Shown here piece after piece: positions 39,601 through 45,759 of a stretch of DNA of 45,759 nucleotides. The stretch is taken from the NCBI GenBank assembly GCA_020047715.1, contig JAIFNN010000092.1:1-45759 (forward strand). The letters run 5' to 3'. The notes beneath the pieces are model-generated. The model did not search any database. It had not been told where the DNA came from and saw nothing but the letters and a program-made list of their open reading frames with translations. Numbering within the stretch: position 1 is the stretch's first letter; the number at the start of each line of letters is the position of its first letter. The DNA is from Bacteroidota bacterium (GTDB lineage Bacteria; Bacteroidota; Bacteroidia; Bacteroidales; GCA-2748055). Position numbers and translations under genes: made by a program.

Positions 39601-40934
39601 CCACCATCGGTAGCTCCCCGGGTACCCAGATTAGAGGAACCGGCCTTCCCTCTTGCAAGGTAAAATTCCGGACCTGTAAGGGTAGTCCTGTTATGCCAGA
39701 TAACTCCACTTCCACCGCCGCCGCCTGGCCCGCCTGGTTTAACTACTGAGTTATCAATACTGCCGCCGTGGCCCCCATTTACCCATAATTTTGGCTTATT
39801 GGGTGCAGGAACCGTATTGACATGAAGAATAATGGTGCCGCCGCCACCGCCGCCGCCTGCCCCGTATGTTGACAATTCAGAAACCGAATCGCCTCGCGCA
39901 TAAATATTTCCGTTCCCGATAAGGCTGTCGCATACAATAATAACAATGCCTCCTCCATTTCCGCCCGCGCTTGCACCAAAACCGGCAAGCATCTGTGAAG
40001 AAGTTCCACCGCCACCACCCAGAGAGATCCGGTTATCGGCACCGTAATAGAGTTCAAGTGGCCGGCCTCCTTTGCCTCCCATACCGGACACTGCTGCACA
40101 ATCGGAATACTCGTTACCACCCGATCCGCCTAATCCGCCATTGGCACCTCCGCCCCCACCCGAAAATCGTCCGTTGCCACCGCCTCCTCCATTTATGATG
40201 GCCCCATTGCCCCGGGTGATATCGTTGAAGGTGTTTGCAACTCCTTGACCCTTTGAAGCCGAATACACTGACTCTGAAGAGGTAAAATAAGCTTTGCTAT
40301 AATTGGTTGGATCGAGCGATGCACAGGTTCCCGTATAATCAAAATCGTCGGGAGCGGCACCCGGGAAGCCCTTGCCGTCAACATCGATATCGCTTTCAAG
40401 TTCTAGACCCTGTTTAACCATCAAGGCAAGTATCCCGCCTGTTTTTGTGGCTGTATCGTAGGGTAAACAAGTAAGGGTGCTGGTTACTTTAGCGCTTCGA
40501 TAAGTGGGGATTTTGATAACCTGCCCGTACTCCCCTGCAGAGAGTTTGTCAAAACCACCAAGAGTAGAATTTAAAAACAGAAGGTTTGAGGGAGCATCAA
40601 GACTGTCTAAAATAAAAATCGCATACTTGCCGGAATTCCGCTGAGCAGCCATTTTTCCTTCAGTGGAACCGGGGATAGTGATAAAATCTGCCCCAACCGT
40701 CATATGGATCAACACTGTGTCCCCGGATGCGAAGCCACTTGTGCTGTTTACCCTCAAAGAGTCAATATCCGAATCGTTTAGGCCATAAACCTCATCAATC
40801 CTTGCGGATACCGTGTTAATAACACCCCCAATATTTTCCTGACCGAAAGCATTGAAATCCGAAGACAAGAACAGGATGATAAATCCAGTTGTAATCCAAT
40901 GAGTTAGACGTATTACGATTCTCTTATGATCCAT
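36648..40934 (-). CDS. Large T9SS type B (gliding-motility-associated C-terminal domain) substrate with Gly-rich region and tandem Ig-like repeats
   Basis: C-terminus YDGFSPNEDGVNDELWAVGL...VVIWDGTTSLGGAGNYVPDGTYYYVLIVDYRGQSFDKKGYIVVKR; adjacency to PorP/SprF. Confidence 0.93.
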   Translation of the reverse strand: MDHKRIVIRLTHWITTGFIILFLSSDFNAFGQENIGGVINTVSARIDEVYGLNDSDIDSLRVNSTSGFASGDTVLIHMTVGADFITIPGSTEGKMAAQRNSGKYAIFILDSLDAPSNLLFLNSTLGGFDKLSAGEYGQVIKIPTYRSAKVTSTLTCLPYDTATKTGGILALMVKQGLELESDIDVDGKGFPGAAPDDFDYTGTCASLDPTNYSKAYFTSSESVYSASKGQGVANTFNDITRGNGAIINGGGGGNGRFSGGGGGANGGLGGSGGNEYSDCAAVSGMGGKGGRPLELYYGADNRISLGGGGGTSSQMLAGFGASAGGNGGGIVIIVCDSLIGNGNIYARGDSVSELSTYGAGGGGGGGTIILHVNTVPAPNKPKLWVNGGHGGSIDNSVVKPGGPGGGGGSGVIWHNRTTLTGPEFYLARGKAGSSNLGTRGATDGGFKPRLGDLKIPIRGFLFNYIPDADTICFGSPPQTINAAPPAGGTGVFVYKWMQSADAVNWVDAAGTIDQAAYTPPPGTNVTTFYKRTVYNAPALYDTSNVVEMFVMPVISNNSIVGDATVCTNLDAGTLSPNLVISGGNNSYRYKWEKSSDAAFTSADSVYAAASYPTLPFTNTTWYRRIAMSGPAKTACVSNSNSIKITVLPLITNNNLSPDQEICTARTPSQLTGNPPAGGAGPLSYTYKWEQKTTASTVWSAAVTSENYQPPLALSNSMNYRRIVISGPNETCKDTSAKLTVAVMPDISNNILNPIAQNILCSGLPGDTLSATTTASSPALSGGNGTYAFRWQVNNTDAAGGTVATGFIPGILTSTSNFRRIVSSGTNPVLSQRCYDTTDVSTITILEEITNNLISIPETTWCEGDEPDDVTGNIPENGSGSYLYTWQSMTSENSWANTGETAISLNTPVIASSVDYRRIVESGLKATCKDTSNIISLTMQKSIENNRINNNDTVWVCFDSDTTLQAGVLTGGDETSYSYLWKESPTSDGTYEDASQSAEKSNPKYLTEAIQTVRYYKRLVTSGVCESTSLPVRVEPLDLPELSSLTADLDSICSNKNYPFITISVESGALPYTVSFSDGQIFTFETGSKAIQPLIGKPDLDPGFIEYHFKVLSIIDSKACRATNNKLNESLPLTVFVAPEPRLISASDTLIESCSNSLLVSVDKSFGVPSWHLWNANGITASQLKNPDITLTALYSPDKDFASVSLAYVEDIANCPSDTLFIDAILYNNPDTIRNLYKFANSQESAIGDTLIVFISDNQNLKADEVVTGVPAWSISSGAGELSSTTGITTSISKLDQDDPTFLTYSISNGTCPVSLRTVKIVRKELLVYDGFSPNEDGVNDELWAVGLADEEVDFKFQLFSSSGNFIREIVRKDLPEVDLLNNQVVIWDGTTSLGGAGNYVPDGTYYYVLIVDYRGQSFDKKGYIVVKR
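37833..39539 (-). repeat. About six tandem ~85-100 aa protein repeats within the T9SS substrate
   Basis: Recurring pattern ISNN..(W/V)C.......G..P.GG.G.Y.Y.W..S......Y.P......T.YRRIV.SG...C.DTS..I..TV.P at aa ~466-1034. Confidence 0.8.
39705..40202 (-). other. Glycine-rich region of the T9SS substrate
   Basis: INGGGGGNGRFSGGGGGANGGLGGSGG...LGGGGGTSSQ...GAGGGGGGGTIILHVN...GGPGGGGGSGVIWHNR (aa ~245-410). Confidence 0.85.
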
Positions 40935-41006
40935 TCAGTTAAAAATCTCCCATAAAAATAATAATTTATAAACGTTTGCAGCCTTTTTTCGGAAAAAATG
41001 ATGCAT

Positions 41007-42137
41007 TTATTTTCCAAACCGTTTCCGCCAACCGGTTTTAATCGTGTTTACAAATCTCCTTATATTCTCTCCTGTGATTGCGTGCTTGCGGGTTCCTGTT
41101 TCTCCCAGCAGAAAAGAATAGGCATGGAGTTTTGGTGCAGCCTCGGCCATAATATTGAACATTGCCATCAGTGGAACAATGGAAAACATTCCCGGTATCC
41201 CCCATACCATTCCCGCCCCAACAATCCCAAGGATTATCATCATGGGGTTCAGCCGTAAACTGCTTCCTACAATATTCGGCGTGAGGATATTGTTTTCGAG
41301 GGAATTTACAATCAGGAAAAAAATAGTGACCTGCACTGCAAAAAATGGAGTGTCGCCCGTCAGCAAAGCAAAGCCAACGGGAAATATCCCCCCGATAAGA
41401 ATTCCAAAATAGGGTATAAAAGCAAACAAGCCCGACACCACACCAAAAATAAGTGGATGTTCAAATCCGATATAATACAATCCCACGGAATTCAGGATCA
41501 TCAAAATAACCACCACAGTCGAAACGCCACCCATGTAGCGCGGAACAACGCTCGCAAAGCGGTTAAGCACATCAACCGCAATGGGGCGGTTTTCTTTCAC
41601 AACCATTTTCATTATGAAATAGGCGAGTTTCGTGCGGTAATAAAGAAAAAGGAACATATAAATCGGTAATATGGCAAGGCGAAAGAGGGTTCCGGTAATG
41701 TTCGAGAAAAGGCTGTTCATTGCCACGTTTCCCACTTCAAATAGGTGCTTTACACGGGTTCGCAGAAAATCAGTAAGCCGGAGGTCTGCCAATCCAAACT
41801 CCTGCTCAATAAACGTCTCCATAGCATCGATGTTTGAAAGCGCCTTTTGCTTATAAAGGGGGAGGTTATCCAACAAATTTCCTGCCTGGTTGTAGATTGA
41901 AACAAGGGCAAATCCAACTATAAACACAAAAAACGCAATACCGATCAGGCTCGCAGGGATTCGGGGGAGGCCCTTCTTTTCGAAAAAGTTCGCTATTGGA
42001 TATACCAGATACCCAAACAAAACACCCAAAACAATAGGATACAGGAAATCCTTTGCCTGTATGATTGCATAAAAGAAAAGTATGATCAACAGTAGTACGT
42101 ATGTAAACTTTAAGTATAACGGGTTTTTGTTGTCCAT
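41007..42137 (-). CDS. AI-2E family transporter (PerM-like permease)
   Basis: Multi-TM; SGLFAFIPYFGILIGGIFPVGFALL, NNILTPNIVGSSLRLNPMMIILGIVGAGMVWGIPGMFSIVPLMAMFNI. Confidence 0.9.
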   Translation of the reverse strand: MDNKNPLYLKFTYVLLLIILFFYAIIQAKDFLYPIVLGVLFGYLVYPIANFFEKKGLPRIPASLIGIAFFVFIVGFALVSIYNQAGNLLDNLPLYKQKALSNIDAMETFIEQEFGLADLRLTDFLRTRVKHLFEVGNVAMNSLFSNITGTLFRLAILPIYMFLFLYYRTKLAYFIMKMVVKENRPIAVDVLNRFASVVPRYMGGVSTVVVILMILNSVGLYYIGFEHPLIFGVVSGLFAFIPYFGILIGGIFPVGFALLTGDTPFFAVQVTIFFLIVNSLENNILTPNIVGSSLRLNPMMIILGIVGAGMVWGIPGMFSIVPLMAMFNIMAEAAPKLHAYSFLLGETGTRKHAITGENIRRFVNTIKTGWRKRFGK

Positions 42138-42140
42138 ATT

Positions 42141-45100
42141 CTATTGCTGATAAATGGGTAATTCAACGATAAATACACTGCCTTTGTTCATTTCGGTCTC
42201 ATAATAAATTTTGCCTCCGGCATTCTTCAATATGCTGTCCACAATTGCCAGGCCCATGCCCATCCCACCGGATTTGGTTGTAAAGTTAGGTTGAAAAAGC
42301 TTATCCCTGATTTCTTCGGGTACTCCTTTCCCATTATCCCGGAAACGAATAATCGCTATATCCCCGCTTTTCTCAAGGCTCACATGCAGTTTCCCTTCTT
42401 TGGAATCATGAAGCGACTGTATCGCATTTTTCAGCAAATTGATAAATACACGCGATAGCTGCTCTCGATCGGCATATACAAACAACCCTTCGTGTTCCGG
42501 CACATTAAGATCTATGCTCAGGTTTTCTGTGTTCTCAAAAAGCCTGCAGGCATTGCTGAGTTTTTTGATGAGATCGAGCTTTTCGTTATTGGCAGAAGGC
42601 ATTTTGGCAAAGTTGGAAAATTCTGTTGCAATAGCCGAAAGGTCATCAATTTGTTCAATGAGCATCTTGCTTAAGCGCTCAAACTGCTCGTCCCAGTTTT
42701 CCTGTTTGTCGTGCAATGTCCGCTGCAAATGCTGAATGCTGAGCCTCATAGGTGTTAAGGGGTTTTTTATTTCGTGGGCTATCTGCTTGGCCATTTCCCT
42801 CCATGCAGACTCCCGTTCCGATTTCGCCAGAAGCTCTGCGCTTGAGGTTAGCTGGTCCACCATTTTATTGTACTCACTCACAAGACTCCCGATTTCGTCG
42901 CGTGCCTTGTATCGGATCTTCTCATTACTCGCATTCAGGCTTATTCTTGAAAAGCTTTCCTGCAGCAGCCTCAAGGGCAGGGTTAGCTTGTTCGAAAGAA
43001 AAACGGCAATGGTAAAGCTGAGCAGAGACATCAGCACCATAATATTAATAATCGCAACTACAAGGTTGGTTATTTCGCTTGTTAGCTCGTTCTGACGCGT
43101 GAAATAGGGCAGGTTCAGATAGGCCAGCAGATGGTTTTCGGAGTTCACAAAAGGTACGTAGGCCGACAGGTATTCCAATCCCCCTACATTTTCTTTATGA
43201 ATAAACTCCGAGCGCTTGTGGATTACCATTTCCAGGTATGCCTGACTGTTCATCCTGCCAGCGATAAGGTTGTTTTCTATAATCTCGGGGCGCGATGTGG
43301 CAAGAATCTCTCCCTTCTCATCGTACATATTGATATCGGTGTAAAACACGTTGGAGAATTTCTCGAGCAAATCGTCGAGACTGTAATAGCTTTCTGTAGA
43401 CCAGTTATGCAAATCATGCTCATATTCGAGTTTATGGATAAGCTCGACGTAAACCGACTGTATTTTCTCCTGCAAAATCTCCACATGCTTGCTCTGATAT
43501 TGGCGGATACTGAAATAAACAATGCCCGCGCCAATACATAAAAGGGAGAAAAAAAGCAGACCTGTCATGGCAAATTGGATTTTATTCTTGAAGTTCCATT
43601 GCAGTTTTGTGATAACCGGACTGATATTGGTTATTATCAAGAAAAACACCATAATTATAAAAAAGAAACTGAAGACATACGAAAAGGAGATGACTATATC
43701 CACCCAAAACACAGTGGGCTTGCTCACAATAATCGTGTTTGATTTGTCTATATTGTACACCAGATGATCGAAATTATCCTTTTCCACAAACGACCATCCT
43801 TCGCTGCCGTCGGTATAAATGCTGCTGGTCATATAATAGGCAAAACTCCCTGAAAAGGTAATGAGTCGACCGTTATTGTATTTCGCATACGAATAATCAC
43901 CTGCGCTTGGAGGTGGGTTGTACTTATCATCGAGAAGAAGTTCGGGATAACCTAAGCCTTCGGAAATCAGCTTGGAGTTGAGCTCAATGTAAAGCGTCAT
44001 TTCGGTATCGTTCTGCTCATAGGGAATAGCTGCGAAATAACTGATCCGGCCATTTAGATTGTCGAGAAAATAGAACCGTGTGTTTGGCACACTAATCCCG
44101 TCGGAAAGAACAATCTCCTCGAAAAACTGATAACAATGGTACCAGTTGTCGTCCGGAGGAGCTACATAAAGACTGTCAAAGGGTCGACACAAGGTAATCT
44201 GCATTTCGTATTTGTCCCAGAACCCGCTAAAATACTTACGCTGTATGGTGGAATAAATAAGGTTGAAATCTATCTGACGATCGAAAAGCATTTGTTTTAA
44301 ATCGCTGTCGCCCTTCAGTCTCCTGTCGATATCCACAAATAGCAATTCGGCAACAGGATCGTGCTCTGCAGAGAGGTTAACAGCCTTGATCTTCATATCC
44401 GTCTGGCTTTTTCTGGCAGTATATTTAACCACCTCCAAAACGGTAAAGGCAGAAAACAATACAACGAAACTTACAAATCCCGAGAAACGATAGTTTCCCT
44501 TCCTCGAAATCCTGATGAAATAGATCAGGAAGCTCAGGAAGAAAAAGAAAAAGGCCGATTCGGTATTTATAAAGCTGGAAGCAGGGATCAGCTCAAGGAA
44601 AACAATAAGGTTCATCGTGGAAATGAGGAACAGCGCTTCCTTCTTTTTGCGCAGATTTTTGAGGATCCCTAAAAACTTGTCAATGAGCAACGCCAAGGAA
44701 GCAAAAAGGAAAGCAAGGATCAGAAACCCAAAAAAGGTGTATACCGTAAGGTTGAGTACCTTGTATGTTTCAAACGAGATTGTAGAGTCGAGAATCAGAC
44801 TTTCAAAAAGGAAAACTGTAAGTCCAAACCATCCTAAAATAAGAATTGAGAACATCAGCACCAACAGGGACAGAAGAGTCTTCGACTTCTTTAAAATCGT
44901 CAGATCAATAATGTACTCTTTGTAAAAATTATAAATTGTGAAGAAGCTTATTAAAGACAGGAAGAGCAGATCGCCAAGAGAAGGGAACCAAACCGAACGG
45001 GCATATTTTTCGGGGGAGAATAAATCCAGGTTGTAAATTATATCGGGTAGCCGGAAATAATGAAGGAAGTAATAAACCCCAAAAAGAAGGATCACACTTA

Positions 45101-45759
45101 CAAAGAACAATATCTTCTTAAGTTTTCCCTCCGCGTTATGAATAAATCTGCGTAAGAAAAACAAGAATAGGATAAACACAAACAGATACATGAAAACCGA
45201 CAATTGTTTTTCGAGGGGACTAAACTTCCGGGTAATATTGTAGTCGAGTGTAAACAGAAAACCGCCGTCGCTGTTGTAGACAGCGTTCTCACCTTTATCA
45301 ACCATTTTTGGTTGGATCTTCACCTGGTTGTCAAGCCGGAAATCCCTGTGAAAACCATTTTTAAGGAAGCGGTTTTCATAAGGGTACTCTTTTTTAAGAA
45401 GAATAAGACCAATAACATCAACCCCTCCGGCTTTGACTTCCCTTTTAATAAAAAACGAATTGGTTATCATCACCAAATCCCTGACCGGGAAATTTTCCCT
45501 GAGTGTTGCAACGGGGACAGTATTGTCGCTCCAAAAGGCAAGTGAGTCGTTTCGGTACACGAATAAGGCCAAACCATTCTCACTGAGTTCAGTGGAGGCT
45601 TTTGTGTATAAGGAGGCGAAATCGTTCCCACTAAGTTTCTGCGCATCCCCCAGAGCTTCTGCCAAAATGGTATCCAGTTGAGCCTGCTTTACTTGCAAGG
45701 TTTGCTGAAATTTTTTTGTGTCGTCCTGATTGTAGAAGCGAGTGCCCGATTTGCTCTCC
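42141..45759 (-). CDS. NtrY-like multi-TM sensor histidine kinase with HAMP domain, N-terminus truncated by window edge
   Basis: HAMP region (LPLRLLQESFSRISL), HisKA EMAKQIAHEIKNPLTPMRLSIQHLQRT, HATPase NLLKNAIQS and GGMGMGLAIVDSILKNAGGKI. Frame stays open from the TTG at 45698 to 45759 (ESKSGTRFYNQDDTKKFQQT), so the track start is an artefact. Confidence 0.93.
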   Translation of the reverse strand, partial: ESKSGTRFYNQDDTKKFQQTLQVKQAQLDTILAEALGDAQKLSGNDFASLYTKASTELSENGLALFVYRNDSLAFWSDNTVPVATLRENFPVRDLVMITNSFFIKREVKAGGVDVIGLILLKKEYPYENRFLKNGFHRDFRLDNQVKIQPKMVDKGENAVYNSDGGFLFTLDYNITRKFSPLEKQLSVFMYLFVFILFLFFLRRFIHNAEGKLKKILFFVSVILLFGVYYFLHYFRLPDIIYNLDLFSPEKYARSVWFPSLGDLLFLSLISFFTIYNFYKEYIIDLTILKKSKTLLSLLVLMFSILILGWFGLTVFLFESLILDSTISFETYKVLNLTVYTFFGFLILAFLFASLALLIDKFLGILKNLRKKKEALFLISTMNLIVFLELIPASSFINTESAFFFFFLSFLIYFIRISRKGNYRFSGFVSFVVLFSAFTVLEVVKYTARKSQTDMKIKAVNLSAEHDPVAELLFVDIDRRLKGDSDLKQMLFDRQIDFNLIYSTIQRKYFSGFWDKYEMQITLCRPFDSLYVAPPDDNWYHCYQFFEEIVLSDGISVPNTRFYFLDNLNGRISYFAAIPYEQNDTEMTLYIELNSKLISEGLGYPELLLDDKYNPPPSAGDYSYAKYNNGRLITFSGSFAYYMTSSIYTDGSEGWSFVEKDNFDHLVYNIDKSNTIIVSKPTVFWVDIVISFSYVFSFFFIIMVFFLIITNISPVITKLQWNFKNKIQFAMTGLLFFSLLCIGAGIVYFSIRQYQSKHVEILQEKIQSVYVELIHKLEYEHDLHNWSTESYYSLDDLLEKFSNVFYTDINMYDEKGEILATSRPEIIENNLIAGRMNSQAYLEMVIHKRSEFIHKENVGGLEYLSAYVPFVNSENHLLAYLNLPYFTRQNELTSEITNLVVAIINIMVLMSLLSFTIAVFLSNKLTLPLRLLQESFSRISLNASNEKIRYKARDEIGSLVSEYNKMVDQLTSSAELLAKSERESAWREMAKQIAHEIKNPLTPMRLSIQHLQRTLHDKQENWDEQFERLSKMLIEQIDDLSAIATEFSNFAKMPSANNEKLDLIKKLSNACRLFENTENLSIDLNVPEHEGLFVYADREQLSRVFINLLKNAIQSLHDSKEGKLHVSLEKSGDIAIIRFRDNGKGVPEEIRDKLFQPNFTTKSGGMGMGLAIVDSILKNAGGKIYYETEMNKGSVFIVELPIYQQ

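Noticed and set aside
39501-40198. Plus-strand ORFs (39501-39749, 39971-40198) in the T9SS substrate gene
   Set aside because: Antisense of the glycine-codon-rich stretch; low-complexity artefacts.
45204-45681. Plus-strand ORFs near the right edge
   Set aside because: Antisense to the histidine kinase frame, which is open through the window end.

Overview
The window is a chromosomal segment of a Bacteroidota-type genome, judged by TANNTTTG -7 promoter elements, T9SS type B sorting, PorP/SprF, fused SecDF and a TonB receptor/DUF4249 pair. Coding density is high and I found no tRNA, rRNA, CRISPR array, prophage or transposase. Housekeeping genes include mutS, a lolD-type ATPase, tatA, secDF, mdh, glmM, an RluB-type pseudouridine synthase, era and der. 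Accessory and envelope loci are a TonB receptor/DUF4249 pair, an adaptor/permease/TolC efflux operon without a local ATPase, and a large minus-strand cluster at 29975-40934. That cluster encodes a 1428-aa T9SS type B substrate, a PorP/SprF-like protein, a PD40/PKD protein, an unknown secreted protein and a propeller receptor with a SpoIIE phosphatase. An AI-2E family permease and a large NtrY-like histidine kinase that runs off the right edge follow. The best non-coding signals are twin covarying GNRA-loop hairpins upstream of the pseudouridine synthase (25641-25681), a roughly 115-nt long-armed inverted-repeat element between convergent genes (4815-4929), and a nested palindrome in the mutS divergent region (3245-3309). 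No computation or database search was run; family calls come from reading the translated motifs.
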